DNA from: Lentimicrobiaceae bacterium
GTDB taxonomy: Bacteria > Bacteroidota > Bacteroidia > Bacteroidales > F082
Assembly: GCA_015061315.1 (NCBI GenBank)
Contig: SUWV01000017.1
Coordinates: 1-56,650 of the forward strand
Direction: 5' to 3'
Length of the DNA: 56,650 nucleotides
Of the stretch, positions 5,336-14,256 are shown one piece after another (position 1 is the first letter of the stretch; the number at the start of each line of letters is the position of its first letter). Under the pieces are notes generated by a model. That model was given only the letters and a program-made list of their open reading frames with translations, was not told the DNA's origin and did not search any database. Made by a program: the position numbers and the translations under genes.

Positions 5336-7561
5336 ATGAATAAAATTAAGTCCTTATTAATCATTATGTTTCTGCTTAATGGCATCTTTGCTATTAATGC
5401 TCAGGAAAAGAAAAATCTTGAATTAGCCGACATTTATGAGCGCCCAACATTCGCAACTAAACGCGTTGTCGGCATGAATCCTATGAAAGATGGCAACACT
5501 TACGCTACTCTCGAAAAAGGAAAACTCAATATCTATAACTATAAAACAGGTAAGAAAGTCAATACCTTATTCGATATGAGAGAGCTGATACTTCCTGGCG
5601 ATTCTGTCGCAACTCCTTTATACTCAACCTATACTTTGAGTGATGACGAATCAAAGGTCTTGTTTATGAACAATTACAATCCAATCTATCGTCATTCATA
5701 TACTGCCGATTTTTATGTTTATGACATTAATAATAAGGTGTTGTTGCCTCTTTCAGAAAACGGTTCACAACGTCTCGCTACTTTCTCTCCAGATGCTACA
5801 AAAGTAGCTTTCATGCGTGACAATAATCTTTTTATAAAAGATCTTAAAACAAATGAGGAGTTGCAATTTACTCATGACGGAAAATGGAATCATATCATAA
5901 ATGGTGCTCCAGACTGGGTTTATGAAGAGGAATTTGGCTTCGCTCAAGGTTTCTACTGGTCGCCAGATAGTAAAAAAATAGCTTTCTATCGCTTCGATGA
6001 ATCTGATGTCAAAGAATATAATATGCAGATATTCAACGGTCTTTATCCTGAAGATTATAAATTTAAATATCCAAAGGCAGGCGAGGACAATTCTATAGTT
6101 GAAATTTTTGTGTATGATCTCGAGACAGGTAATACTACAAAAATGAATACTGGCGAAGAAACAGACATATATTTCCCAAGAATTAAATGGACTGAAGATG
6201 CTAATGTGTTGGCAATCCAAAGATTAAACCGTCATCAAAATCATTTGGAAATCTTGGCAGCTGATGCTACTACAGGCCAAACTACTGTTTTCTACGATGA
6301 GACAAATCCTTACTACATTGATGTTACAGATAACTGGACTTTCCTCGAAGATGGAAAAAGATTCTTGATGACAAGTGAGAAAGACGGTTATAATCACATT
6401 TATTTGTATATGATGGATGGAACTCCTGTCAAACAGCTTACTTCAGGTGATTGGGAAGTGACACAAGTTTATGGCTTCGACGGAAAGGAAGTTTATTTCC
6501 AAGCTGCTAAGAATTCTTCTGTCGAGAGACAAATTTACGCTGTTAATTTAAAAGGCGAGATGCGTACATTAATTAATAAGGTAGGTGTAAATAATGCGAG
6601 ATTTAGTTCAAACTTTAAATATTTGATAAACATTAATTCAACAGTTGATCAGCCATATCAATATGTTTTGTTTGATAATAAAGGTAAGCAAGTCAGAGTT
6701 TTAGAAGATAACCAAGAATTTGCAGAAAGAATGAAGGAATATAATCTTGCTAAAAAAGAATTGGTTACCATAACAGATCCAGCCTTTGTTTTGCCTGACG
6801 GAACGCAATTGGAAATGGAGACATGGCGTATCTTACCTCCAGACTTCGATCCTAATAAAAAATATCCTGTCTTGATTTATGTGTATGGAGGCCCTGGACA
6901 TCAGACTGTTATGAACTCATGGAATCACAGCGATTATGACTGGATGCAGATTTTAGCTCAAAATGGAATTATTTGTGTTTCAATAAATAACAGAGGCGGT
7001 GGAGCAAGAGGTCAGGAATTTAAGAAAATGACATACCAACAACTTGGTAAATATGAAACAGAGGATATGATTACTCTTGCTAAATATATGGCAAGCCAGC
7101 CTTATGTAAATCCTGAAAAGATAGCTATTTATGGTTGGAGCTACGGTGGCTTCATGGCGACATCGGGTATAACAAAAGGTGCGGATTATATCAGCACTGC
7201 CGTTGCTGTAGCACCTGTGACAAACTGGCGTTATTACGACAATATTTATACAGAGAGATTTATGCGCACTCCGCAAGAAAATCCTTCAGGTTATGATGAT
7301 AACTCGCCGATAAATTTCGTAGAAAACTTAAAGGGAAATTATTTGTTGTGTCATGGCAGCGGCGATGATAATGTTCATTATCAAAATGCAATGGAACTCA
7401 TAAAAGCATTGGTTTCTGAAGGTAAACAATTTGATTTGATGGTTTATCCAAATAAAAATCATAGCATTTATGGACAATACGAACAAGATGGACTTGATGT
7501 AAGAATGCATTTATTTGAAAAGATAAATAATTTCTTATTTGAAAATCTTTTAGAAAAATAA
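5336..7561 (+). CDS. dipeptidyl peptidase IV (S9B family), secreted
   Basis: A 741-residue serine exopeptidase, a family that removes X-Pro dipeptides from peptide N-termini. A signal peptide (residues 1-22, ending FAINAQ) sends it to the periplasm. Residues about 40-490 are the eight-bladed propeller, including DWVYEEEFGFAQGFYWSPD, which carries the substrate-binding Glu pair (EEE) typical of DPP IV. The C-terminal alpha/beta hydrolase has the nucleophile Ser near 602 in GWSYGG, the Asp in GSGDDNVH near 676 and the His in NKNHSIYG near 707. Length and motifs match the Bacteroidetes enzymes involved in protein/peptide use. It is a single gene with its own promoter box. Confidence 0.93.
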   Translation: MNKIKSLLIIMFLLNGIFAINAQEKKNLELADIYERPTFATKRVVGMNPMKDGNTYATLEKGKLNIYNYKTGKKVNTLFDMRELILPGDSVATPLYSTYTLSDDESKVLFMNNYNPIYRHSYTADFYVYDINNKVLLPLSENGSQRLATFSPDATKVAFMRDNNLFIKDLKTNEELQFTHDGKWNHIINGAPDWVYEEEFGFAQGFYWSPDSKKIAFYRFDESDVKEYNMQIFNGLYPEDYKFKYPKAGEDNSIVEIFVYDLETGNTTKMNTGEETDIYFPRIKWTEDANVLAIQRLNRHQNHLEILAADATTGQTTVFYDETNPYYIDVTDNWTFLEDGKRFLMTSEKDGYNHIYLYMMDGTPVKQLTSGDWEVTQVYGFDGKEVYFQAAKNSSVERQIYAVNLKGEMRTLINKVGVNNARFSSNFKYLININSTVDQPYQYVLFDNKGKQVRVLEDNQEFAERMKEYNLAKKELVTITDPAFVLPDGTQLEMETWRILPPDFDPNKKYPVLIYVYGGPGHQTVMNSWNHSDYDWMQILAQNGIICVSINNRGGGARGQEFKKMTYQQLGKYETEDMITLAKYMASQPYVNPEKIAIYGWSYGGFMATSGITKGADYISTAVAVAPVTNWRYYDNIYTERFMRTPQENPSGYDDNSPINFVENLKGNYLLCHGSGDDNVHYQNAMELIKALVSEGKQFDLMVYPNKNHSIYGQYEQDGLDVRMHLFEKINNFLFENLLEK

Positions 7562-7585
7562 TGTGGTGTATTAGAAAAAAATAAC

Positions 7586-7593
7586 TATCTTTG
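7586..7593 (+). promoter_or_regulatory. -7 box of rpsU
   Basis: TATCTTTG, followed by a leader of about 55 nt rich in A and G just before the rpsU ATG. Confidence 0.6.
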
Positions 7594-7653
7594 CACCCGC
7601 TTAAGAAAAAACGAAATTTAGTTTAACAATTTAAAGAAAGAGAGAGTATTAAC

Positions 7654-7851
7654 ATGATTATTGTTCCTGTAAAAGAAGGCGAAAGCATTGATCGCGCTCT
7701 TAAACGTTACAAGAGAAAGTATGAAAAAACTGGCGTTGTAAAAGAATTACGTAACCGTCAAAAATTCACAAAACCTTCAATCATTAAACGTGAACAACGT
7801 ATGAAGGCTATTTACGTTCAACAGCTTCGTCAAGCAGAAGAAAACAATTGA
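7654..7851 (+). CDS. rpsU: 30S ribosomal protein bS21
   Basis: A 65-residue, highly basic protein of the small ribosomal subunit, located near the 3' end of 16S rRNA and the anti-Shine-Dalgarno. It starts MIIVPVKEGESIDRALKRYK, the standard Bacteroidetes form. The leader just upstream is purine-rich (AAAGAAAGAGAGAG). This is of interest because bS21 is known to influence access to the anti-SD in Bacteroidetes. It is followed within 4 kb by hpf, another ribosome-associated factor. Confidence 0.95.
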   Translation: MIIVPVKEGESIDRALKRYKRKYEKTGVVKELRNRQKFTKPSIIKREQRMKAIYVQQLRQAEENN

Positions 7852-7997
7852 TTTCTTTTTTGCACATTTTGCAAGAATAATCTCGAAAAAAACATTGTCT
7901 TATTAAGGCAATGTTTTTTTTATTTTATTTTATTTCCCTTTCAAAGTATTGTTTTATTCAAAAAATATTTTTATCTTTGACGCATAAAGAATGCGTG

Positions 7998-8879
7998 ATG
8001 GTAGATAGATTTATTCGGCACATACAGACGGAGAAGAGGTATTCGGAGCATACGCTTGTGGCATATAAACGAGATTTGAAACAATTCTCTGATTTCTTGA
8101 AAGATAAGTATGGATGCGATGATCTCCTATCTGTGGATTCTGGAATTATTCGTTCTTATATTATTGTATTAAAAGAGGAAGGCTTTAAAAACAGAAGCGT
8201 AAATAGAAAAATATCGACTCTTAGAACATTTTATTTATACTGCTTGAGAGAGAAAGTGATTGCTGTGACTCCATTAGTGGGAGTGAAATCATTAAGACAG
8301 CCTAAAGAATTGGCGAAATTCGTTCCGGAGCATGATATGCAAAAATTATGTTTTGAACAAAATGACGATTTTTCGGTAAGAAGAGATGAGCTGGTGTTTG
8401 AAATTCTATATCAGACGGGGATGCGTCAAGCAGAATTGAGGTCATTGAAGGATTGTGATATAAACGAAGGAAACATGACAATAAAGGTTCATGGAAAAAG
8501 AGCCAAAGATAGATTAGTGCCGATAGGGGAGGATTTGTTGAATATGGTGAAAGCTTATAAGAATTTAAGAGATGATAGGTTTCCATGTCGAAATAATCTT
8601 GCACTAATCACTGATGACAAGGGAAATGTTACGACACCTAAGTTTATATATAATGTTATACATAATATATTAGGAGAAATAACAAGCATAGAGCAGAAGA
8701 GTCCTCATGTATTGCGTCATACTTTTGCCACTCATCTGTTAAATAGAGGAGCTGACATCAGGGCGATACAAAAAATGTTAGGGCATAGTAGTTTAAACTC
8801 TACGCAGATATATACACATAATACGATAGACAAACTTAAGGATGTATATAAGAAAGCGCATCCTTACGGAGATAAATAA
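7998..8879 (+). CDS. tyrosine recombinase of the XerC/XerD type
   Basis: I start the gene at ATG 7998 ([10 protein letters not shown], 293 residues) because the upstream extension is hydrophobic leader-like sequence not found in the family. Residues about 1-90 are the SAM-like core-binding domain. The catalytic set is complete: Arg near 142 in TGMRQAELR, Lys in the HGKRAKDR strand, HVLRH near 236-240, His in LGHSS and Tyr near 271 in TQIYTH. The length and sequence fit the chromosome-dimer resolvase rather than a phage or transposon integrase. Position between rpsU and hpf is a conserved-looking housekeeping setting. I cannot tell XerC from XerD. Confidence 0.88.
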   Translation: MVDRFIRHIQTEKRYSEHTLVAYKRDLKQFSDFLKDKYGCDDLLSVDSGIIRSYIIVLKEEGFKNRSVNRKISTLRTFYLYCLREKVIAVTPLVGVKSLRQPKELAKFVPEHDMQKLCFEQNDDFSVRRDELVFEILYQTGMRQAELRSLKDCDINEGNMTIKVHGKRAKDRLVPIGEDLLNMVKAYKNLRDDRFPCRNNLALITDDKGNVTTPKFIYNVIHNILGEITSIEQKSPHVLRHTFATHLLNRGADIRAIQKMLGHSSLNSTQIYTHNTIDKLKDVYKKAHPYGDK

Positions 8880-8921
8880 AAACATGGTTAAAACCAATAT
8901 TATTAATAACTAATTTAAAAC

Positions 8922-8928
8922 AGGAGGT
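8922..8928 (+). promoter_or_regulatory. strong Shine-Dalgarno site of hpf
   Basis: AGGAGGT, a perfect match to the anti-SD, lies 4 nt before the hpf ATG. Almost no other gene in the window has such a site. Confidence 0.75.
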
Positions 8929-8932
8929 TAAT

Positions 8933-9229
8933 ATGAAAATTAACATCAATTCAGTTCACTTTAAAGCAGATTCTAAATTAGAAGATTTTATTACACAAAA
9001 ATTAGAAAAGGTATGTGCTAAGTATTCTGATGTAATAGGATCTGAAGTTACATTGAAATTAGACAATACCGACACACCTGAAAATAAGATTGTAGATATC
9101 AGAATTATGTTAAAAGGAAATGATTTGTTTGCAAGTAAGGTTAGCAAATCGTTCGAGGAGTCAACAGATGAGGCAATTGATGCTTTGAAAAAGCAGTTAG
9201 AAAAGTATAAAGGTAAGTTGGATAAGTAA
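8933..9229 (+). CDS. hpf: ribosome hibernation-promoting factor, short form
   Basis: A 98-residue member of the HPF/RaiA family, which binds the decoding centre and stabilises idle ribosomes. The single domain has the expected beta-alpha-beta-beta-beta-alpha pattern: KININSVHFKADSKLEDFI, then LEKVCAKY, then VTLKLDN, then VDIRIMLKGNDLFASK, then a long final helix DEAIDALKKQLEKYKGK. There is no C-terminal dimerisation domain, so this is the short form. It is monocistronic or co-transcribed with the recombinase 53 nt upstream. Its strong SD suggests translation sensitive to anti-SD availability. Confidence 0.9.
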   Translation: MKININSVHFKADSKLEDFITQKLEKVCAKYSDVIGSEVTLKLDNTDTPENKIVDIRIMLKGNDLFASKVSKSFEESTDEAIDALKKQLEKYKGKLDK

Positions 9230-9320
9230 TTGACAGTGTTGAGAATCAATAAATTGTATTTTTGATAAAAAAAAGTTTATTTTTTTTGATAAAAACGTTT
9301 GTAGATTCAAGAAATATGAT

Positions 9321-9328
9321 TATTTTTG
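9321..9328 (+). promoter_or_regulatory. -7 box of the tRNA-tuf operon
   Basis: TATTTTTG. The last base of the box is also the first base of a long hairpin, so transcription probably starts within the hairpin's 5' arm. Confidence 0.6.
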
Positions 9329-9364
9329 CAGACCATTTCAGAGGATTTCAATGAAATGGTCTGC
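9328..9364 (+). other. 13-bp perfect hairpin at the start of the tRNA-tuf transcript
   Basis: GCAGACCATTTCA (9328-9340) and TGAAATGGTCTGC (9352-9364) pair perfectly around an 11-nt loop. No T-run follows, so it is not a terminator. A processing site, a 5' stabiliser or a protein-binding element are all possible. Confidence 0.6.
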
Positions 9365-9397
9365 TTCATAAAAAAGGTTCTTTTAATTATCTTAACA

Positions 9398-9469
9398 GCC
9401 GGCGTAGCTCAGCGGTAGAGCACGTGATTTGTAATCTCGGGGTCGGGGGTCCAAATCCCTCCGCCGGCT
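9398..9469 (+). tRNA. tRNA-Thr (TGT)
   Basis: The acceptor stem GCCGGCG/CGCCGGC is perfect and the anticodon loop TTTGTAA gives TGT. Two oddities: the anticodon stem CGTGA/TCTCG has a T29-T41 mismatch, and the T loop reads TCCAAAT, so the near-universal T55 is C. CCA is not encoded. Confidence 0.85.
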
Positions 9470-9498
9470 CGGTCAAATTCTTGAGAAAGATATTTGAT

Positions 9499-9580
9499 GG
9501 GGGAGTCGCATAGTGGCAATTGCAACAGACTGTAAATCTGTCCTCGGATGAGTTCGGTGGTTCGAGTCCACCCTCCCCCA
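9499..9580 (+). tRNA. tRNA-Tyr (GTA)
   Basis: An 82-nt tRNA with a long variable arm (class II), acceptor GGGGGAG/CTCCCCC, anticodon loop CTGTAAA, T loop TTCGAGT and discriminator A. Confidence 0.92.
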
Positions 9581-9585
9581 CACAA

Positions 9586-9658
9586 GCGGAAGTAGCTCAT
9601 TTGGCAGAGCGAAAGCCTTCCAAGCTTTAGGTAGCGGGTTCGAGCCCCGTCTTCCGCT
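9586..9658 (+). tRNA. tRNA-Gly (TCC)
   Basis: Acceptor GCGGAAG/CTTCCGC, anticodon loop CTTCCAA gives TCC, and the T loop is TTCGAGC. All stems pair. Confidence 0.93.
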
Positions 9659-9669
9659 CAATAAAGAAA

Positions 9670-9741
9670 GCCAGCGTAGCTCAGGGGTAGAGCACTTCCT
9701 TGGTAAGGAAGGGGTCACGAGTTCAAATCTCGTCGCCGGCT
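9670..9741 (+). tRNA. tRNA-Thr (GGT)
   Basis: The anticodon loop TTGGTAA gives GGT on a perfect CTTCC/GGAAG stem. The acceptor stem GCCAGCG/CGCCGGC has an A4-C69 mismatch; the tRNA-Thr (TGT) in the same cluster has G4-C69. It lies 49 nt before tuf. Confidence 0.88.
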
Positions 9742-9790
9742 CTTCAGAGAAGAAGTAAATTAAATATTAACCTTAAGTAAAATAATAGCT

Positions 9791-10981
9791 ATGGCAAAAG
9801 AAAAATTTGAAAGGACAAAACCACACGTCAATATTGGTACAATTGGCCACGTTGACCACGGTAAAACAACCTTAACAGCAGCTATCACATTACACCTTTC
9901 TAAAAAAGGTTTATCAGAAGTTAAATCATTCGATTCAATCGACGCTGCTCCAGAAGAAAAAGAAAGAGGTATTACAATTAATACAGCTCACGTAGAGTAT
10001 CAAACAGAAAACCGTCACTACGCACACGTTGACTGTCCTGGTCACGCTGACTACGTTAAGAACATGGTTACTGGTGCTGCTCAGATGGACGGTGCTATCA
10101 TCGTTGTTGCTGCAACAGATGGTCCAATGCCTCAAACACGTGAACACATCCTCCTCGCTCGTCAAGTTGGTGTTCCAAGATTAGTTGTTTTCTTGAACAA
10201 ATGTGACTTGGTTGACGACCCAGAATTGTTAGAACTCGTTGAAATGGAAGTTAGAGATTTGTTATCAACATACGAATTTGACGGTGACAATACTCCTATC
10301 ATCCGTGGTTCAGCTCTCGGTGGCTTGAATGACGATCCAACATGGGCTCCAAAACTCGACGAATTAATGGAAGCTTGCGACACATGGATTCCAGAACCAG
10401 AAAGATTAGTTGACAAACCATTCTTGATGCCAATCGAAGACGTTTTCTCAATTACTGGTCGTGGTACAGTTGCAACAGGTCGTATCGAAACAGGTGTCAT
10501 TAAAGTTGGTGATCCAGTTGATATCATCGGTATGGGCGCTGAAAAACTTAAATCAGTTGTTACAGGTGTTGAAATGTTCCGTAAACTTTTGGACGAAGGT
10601 GAAGCTGGTGATAACGCAGGTCTCTTACTCCGTGGTATAGACAAAGACGAAATCCGTCGTGGTATGGTTATCGCAAAACCAGGTTCAATCAAACCTCACA
10701 ACCATTTCAAAGGTGAAGTTTACGTTCTTTCAAAAGAAGAAGGTGGTCGTCACACTCCATTTAGAAACAAATATCGTCCTCAATTCTACTTCAGAACAAC
10801 AGACGTTACAGGTGAAATCACATTACCAGAAGGTATGGAAATGGTTATGCCAGGTGACCACGTTACAATCGAAGTAAACTTGATTTCTGAAATCGCTATG
10901 GACAAAGGTCTCCGTTTCGCTATCCGTGAAGGTGGTAGAACAGTTGGTTCAGGTCAGGTTATCGAAATCATTGAAGATTGA
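9791..10981 (+). CDS. tuf: translation elongation factor EF-Tu
   Basis: A 396-residue GTPase that delivers aminoacyl-tRNA to the ribosomal A site. All G motifs are present: GHVDHGKT near 19-26, the switch [18 protein letters not shown] (switch II), NKCD and the SAL motif. Domains II and III follow ([31 protein letters not shown]). It is embedded between tRNA genes, with tRNA-Thr before and tRNA-Trp after, the classic tufB-like arrangement. It uses a biased codon set rich in CGT and GGT, as expected for a very highly expressed gene. Confidence 0.98.
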   Translation: MAKEKFERTKPHVNIGTIGHVDHGKTTLTAAITLHLSKKGLSEVKSFDSIDAAPEEKERGITINTAHVEYQTENRHYAHVDCPGHADYVKNMVTGAAQMDGAIIVVAATDGPMPQTREHILLARQVGVPRLVVFLNKCDLVDDPELLELVEMEVRDLLSTYEFDGDNTPIIRGSALGGLNDDPTWAPKLDELMEACDTWIPEPERLVDKPFLMPIEDVFSITGRGTVATGRIETGVIKVGDPVDIIGMGAEKLKSVVTGVEMFRKLLDEGEAGDNAGLLLRGIDKDEIRRGMVIAKPGSIKPHNHFKGEVYVLSKEEGGRHTPFRNKYRPQFYFRTTDVTGEITLPEGMEMVMPGDHVTIEVNLISEIAMDKGLRFAIREGGRTVGSGQVIEIIED

Positions 10982-11020
10982 TAGATTTAATATAAAGGGT
11001 GCTGAAAATGCACCCTACAC

Positions 11021-11093
11021 ACAGGCATAGCTCAATTGGTAGAGTAGTGGTCTCCAAAACCATTGGTTGAGGGTTCGAGTCCTTCTGCCTGTG
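11021..11093 (+). tRNA. tRNA-Trp (CCA)
   Basis: Acceptor ACAGGCA/TGCCTGT with discriminator G; the anticodon loop CTCCAAA gives CCA. It sits between tuf and secE, the standard bacterial order. Confidence 0.95.
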
Positions 11094-11124
11094 CTAATTA
11101 AAATAAAATAGTTCAAACAAAAAA

Positions 11125-11316
11125 ATGAAAAGGTTTATAAACTACATTAAAGAATGTTATACTGAGTTAGTCGAGAAGACATCTTGGCCAACTTGGAAAG
11201 AACTCCAAAGTAGTGCAATCGTCGTATCCATTGCTTCCCTAATAATCGCCTTGGTGGTTTATCTGATGGATAAGTCTTTTGAAACTTTATTAGAAACATT
11301 CTATAGAATTTTCTAA
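11125..11316 (+). CDS. secE: preprotein translocase subunit SecE
   Basis: A 63-residue single-span SecE. The amphipathic N-terminal helix (MKRFINYIKECYTELVEKTSWPTWKEL) with the conserved TSWPT motif clamps SecY. One membrane span follows (IVVSIASLIIALVVYLMD). The short form without extra N-terminal spans is usual outside the gammaproteobacteria. Placement before nusG is universal. Confidence 0.93.
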   Translation: MKRFINYIKECYTELVEKTSWPTWKELQSSAIVVSIASLIIALVVYLMDKSFETLLETFYRIF

Positions 11317-11368
11317 TTGAGGTGTTTGATCTAATCAACATTCTATTACTTTTAATTTCAGAATAACT

Positions 11369-11917
11369 ATGAGTGAGCAGAACGAAAAAAAATGGTATGT
11401 TATTAGGGCTATAAGTGGCAAAGAGAAAAAGGTAAAAGAATATCTTGATGCTGAGATAGCAAGACGTGCTGATTTACAGTCTCTGATTTCACAAGTACTG
11501 ATCCCTACAGAGAAAGTTTATTCAGTTAGAAACGGTAAGAAAATTAGTAAGGAAAGAAATTACCTTCCTGGTTACGTTTTAGTTGAGGCTGTCTTGAATG
11601 GTGAGGTATCTCATGTTATTAAGGATACTCCTAATGTATTAGGTTTTCTTGGTACTAAGGGGGAAGCTGATCCGCTTCGTCCATCAGAAGTTTGTCGAAT
11701 TTTAGGTAAAGTTGATGAGCTTACTGAAATGGGAGAAGGTAGTGATCTATCATTTATAGTTGGTGAAACTGTTGTGGTAAACGACGGACCATTCAGTAGT
11801 TTTAGTGGCATTATCGAAGAAGTAAACGAAGAGAAGAAAAAGCTCAAGGTTATGGTTAAGATATTTGGTCGCAAAACTCCACTAGAATTGAGTTATTTCC
11901 AAGTAAAGAGAGAGTAG
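11369..11917 (+). CDS. nusG: transcription termination/antitermination factor NusG
   Basis: A 182-residue NusG that binds RNA polymerase and modulates pausing, Rho termination and coupling to the ribosome. The NGN domain begins KWYVIRAISGKEKKVKEYL and includes YLPGYVLVEA. The C-terminal KOW domain holds VGETVVVNDGPFSSFSG and the closing IFGRKTPLELSYFQV. A slightly longer loop in the NGN domain (about residues 95-125) is typical of Bacteroidetes. It sits in the secE-nusG-rplK order. Confidence 0.95.
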   Translation: MSEQNEKKWYVIRAISGKEKKVKEYLDAEIARRADLQSLISQVLIPTEKVYSVRNGKKISKERNYLPGYVLVEAVLNGEVSHVIKDTPNVLGFLGTKGEADPLRPSEVCRILGKVDELTEMGEGSDLSFIVGETVVVNDGPFSSFSGIIEEVNEEKKKLKVMVKIFGRKTPLELSYFQVKRE

Positions 11918-11963
11918 TAGAATTTGAATTTTTATTTTCATTTAACTTTTATAAAAAATTAAA

Positions 11964-12401
11964 ATGAAAGAAGTAAGCGGATTAATTAAACTGCAAATCA
12001 AAGGAGGAGCCGCTAATCCTGCCCCACCAGTTGGTCCAGCATTGGGTCAAAAAGGTGTAAACATCATGGAGTTTTGCAAGCAATTCAATGCTCGTACACA
12101 AGATCAAGCTGGAAAAGTACTTCCAGTTATTATCACTGTGTACAAGGACAAATCATTTGATTTTATTGTCAAAGCTTCACCAGTTGCTGCTTCAGTATTA
12201 GAAGCTGCTAAGATTGCAAAAGGATCTAAAGAACCTAACCGTTCAAAAGTAGGATCTATGAGCTGGGATACAGTTCGTAAGATTGCTGAAGACAAGATGA
12301 AAGACTTAAATTGCTTTACAATTGAATCAGCAATGAGCATGGTAGCAGGTACAGCACGTAGTATGGGTGTTAAGATTACAGGCGAATCACCTTTAAAATA
12401 A
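11964..12401 (+). CDS. rplK: 50S ribosomal protein uL11
   Basis: A 145-residue protein of the GTPase-associated centre. It has the N-terminal [20 protein letters not shown] with the proline-rich turn that contacts thiostrepton-type antibiotics, and the C-terminal rRNA-binding domain ending [12 protein letters not shown]. The 46-nt leader is AT-rich; I see no clear mimic of the L1 binding site. Confidence 0.97.
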   Translation: MKEVSGLIKLQIKGGAANPAPPVGPALGQKGVNIMEFCKQFNARTQDQAGKVLPVIITVYKDKSFDFIVKASPVAASVLEAAKIAKGSKEPNRSKVGSMSWDTVRKIAEDKMKDLNCFTIESAMSMVAGTARSMGVKITGESPLK

Positions 12402-12446
12402 GACTAAGTCTTAAGCATTTGTAGAACAAAAAAAAAGAATTATCAA

Positions 12447-13142
12447 ATGGCAAAAGTATCTAAGAAAAGAAAAGAAGCTTTAGCTAAGTTCGACAAAAGC
12501 AAGGTTTACTCCTTGACAGAAGCGGTTGATGTCGTGAAACAAATCACTTACACCAAATTTGATGCTTCAGTAGATTTGAACGTACGTTTAGGTGTTGACC
12601 CACGTAAAGCCAATCAAATGGTTCGTGGTAGTGTTACACTTCCTCACGGTACAGGTAAAGTCGTTCGCGTTTTGGTATTATGTACACCAGACAAAGAAGA
12701 AGAAGCAAAGAATGCCGGTGCAGATTTCGTCGGATTAGAGGATTATATCCAAAAGATTAAAGACGGATGGACCGATGTTGATGTGATTATCACAATGCCT
12801 ACTGTTATGCCTAAGATTGGTGCATTAGGACGTATCCTCGGACCAAGAGGTTTGATGCCTAACCCAAAAACTGGTACAGTAACAATGGACATCGCTAAGG
12901 CTGTTCAAGAAGTAAAAGCTGGTAAAATCGATTTCAAAGTTGATAAATACGGAATCGTTGACGCTGGTATTGCAAAAGTCAGTTTCACATCAGATAAGAT
13001 TTACGATAACGCAAAAGAAGTTATCCAACAAATTATCAAGTTGAAACCAGCAGCTGCTAAAGGTACTTACATCAAGAGCATCTACATTTCCAGCACAATG
13101 AGTCCTGGCGTACAAGTAGATCCTAAATCAATAGCCCTCTAA
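12447..13142 (+). CDS. rplA: 50S ribosomal protein uL1
   Basis: A 231-residue protein of the L1 stalk. Recognisable blocks are [32 protein letters not shown], and [20 protein letters not shown] with GTVT. It follows rplK by 45 nt and precedes rplJ by 20 nt. Confidence 0.97.
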   Translation: MAKVSKKRKEALAKFDKSKVYSLTEAVDVVKQITYTKFDASVDLNVRLGVDPRKANQMVRGSVTLPHGTGKVVRVLVLCTPDKEEEAKNAGADFVGLEDYIQKIKDGWTDVDVIITMPTVMPKIGALGRILGPRGLMPNPKTGTVTMDIAKAVQEVKAGKIDFKVDKYGIVDAGIAKVSFTSDKIYDNAKEVIQQIIKLKPAAAKGTYIKSIYISSTMSPGVQVDPKSIAL

Positions 13143-13162
13143 ACCTTTAATAAGTTATTGAC

Positions 13163-13684
13163 ATGAGAAAAGAAGATAAAGAAGTTATTATCAACTCGAT
13201 AACAGAGCAATTGAACGCATGTCCAAATTTCTATTTGACTGATATCGCTGAACTTAATGCAGAGAAAACCAGCAATTTGAGAAGACAATGTTTCAATAGC
13301 AACGTCAAGCTTGTGATGGTAAAGAACGCATTGTTAAAGAAAGCCATGGAAAATACAGGTCGTGAATATGGTGATCTTTATAGCGTGATGAAGGGCACAA
13401 CTGCGTTGATGTTGTCAGAAAATGGCAATGCTCCTGCAAAGTTGATAAAAAAATTCCGTAAAACGGATAGTCGTCCAATATTGAAAGGTGCTTATATTGA
13501 AGAGTGCGTTTACGTTGGCGACAACATGCTCGATACATTAGTAAACATCAAGTCAAAGAACGAATTGATCGCAGACGTTGTAGCATTGTTACAATCACCT
13601 GCAAAGAATGTACTCGGTGCATTACAATCTGGTGGACATATTCTCAGCGGTGTTGTTAAGACATTATCAGAGAGACCAGAATAA
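13163..13684 (+). CDS. rplJ: 50S ribosomal protein uL10
   Basis: A 173-residue stalk base protein that anchors the bL12 dimers through its C-terminal helix. It begins MRKEDKEVIINSITEQLN and contains VKLVMVKNALLKKAME. Only 20 nt separate it from rplA, so there is no room for the long L10 leader seen in enterobacteria. Regulation must lie elsewhere. Confidence 0.96.
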   Translation: MRKEDKEVIINSITEQLNACPNFYLTDIAELNAEKTSNLRRQCFNSNVKLVMVKNALLKKAMENTGREYGDLYSVMKGTTALMLSENGNAPAKLIKKFRKTDSRPILKGAYIEECVYVGDNMLDTLVNIKSKNELIADVVALLQSPAKNVLGALQSGGHILSGVVKTLSERPE

Positions 13685-13742
13685 AAAAATAATAAAGAAT
13701 AGAATAAAAATAAATTTGTATAACAATTAAAAACTTAAAGAA

Positions 13743-14120
13743 ATGGCAGATTTAAAAGCTTTTGCAGAACAATTAGTAAACCTTACTGTTAAAGAGGTTA
13801 ATGAACTTGCCGCTATATTAAAAGAAGAATACGGTATCGAACCAGCAGCAGCAGCAGCAGTAGTAGCAGCTCCAGCAGCAGGCGATGCAGCTCCAGCAGC
13901 AGAAGAAAAAACATCATTCGATGTTATCCTCAAATCAGCTGGCGCACAAAAATTAGCAGTTGTAAAACTCGTTAAAGAATTAACAAGCCTCGGTTTGAAA
14001 GAAGCTAAGGAATTGGTTGACGCAGCTCCTAAAGCTATCAAAGAAGGTGTTAGCAAAGAAGAAGCTAATGCACTCGAAGCAGCTCTTAAAGAAGCTGGTG
14101 CAGAAGTTGAAGTTAAATAA
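13743..14120 (+). CDS. rplL: 50S ribosomal protein bL12
   Basis: A 125-residue stalk protein that recruits translational GTPases. The N-terminal dimerisation domain is followed by an alanine-rich hinge (residues about 37-60, encoded by repeated GCA codons) and the C-terminal domain [20 protein letters not shown] ending EAGAEVEVK. The gene is followed by a long hairpin before rpoB. Confidence 0.97.
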   Translation: MADLKAFAEQLVNLTVKEVNELAAILKEEYGIEPAAAAAVVAAPAAGDAAPAAEEKTSFDVILKSAGAQKLAVVKLVKELTSLGLKEAKELVDAAPKAIKEGVSKEEANALEAALKEAGAEVEVK

Positions 14121-14136
14121 GAATTTAATTTCTAAT

Positions 14137-14197
14137 AGACACATTGGCATTAACCTTGACTCCACTATGGAGTTGAGGTTTGTGCCTATAGTCGTCT
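14137..14197 (+). promoter_or_regulatory. long hairpin in the rplL-rpoB gap
   Basis: A 13-bp stem with two G-U pairs (14152-14164 with 14168-14180, loop CTA) is extended by GGCA/TGCC (14146-14149, 14183-14186) and AGAC/GTCT (14137-14140, 14194-14197). No T-run follows. It sits where enterobacteria have a partial attenuator and an RNase III site. Confidence 0.65.
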
Positions 14198-14256
14198 AAT
14201 TAAGTTCTTTATACTTATAATAACATCTTTCTTTATAACACTAAAAACATAACACT

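Noticed and set aside
7998..8879. Recombinase as integrase of a mobile element covering the 1-5 kb patch
   Set aside because: Length and motifs fit housekeeping XerC/D, the flanking genes rpsU and hpf are core genes, and no attachment-site duplication was seen.
9387..9718. Minus-strand ORFs of 60-80 residues across the tRNA cluster
   Set aside because: They are translations of tRNA genes in the antisense direction.
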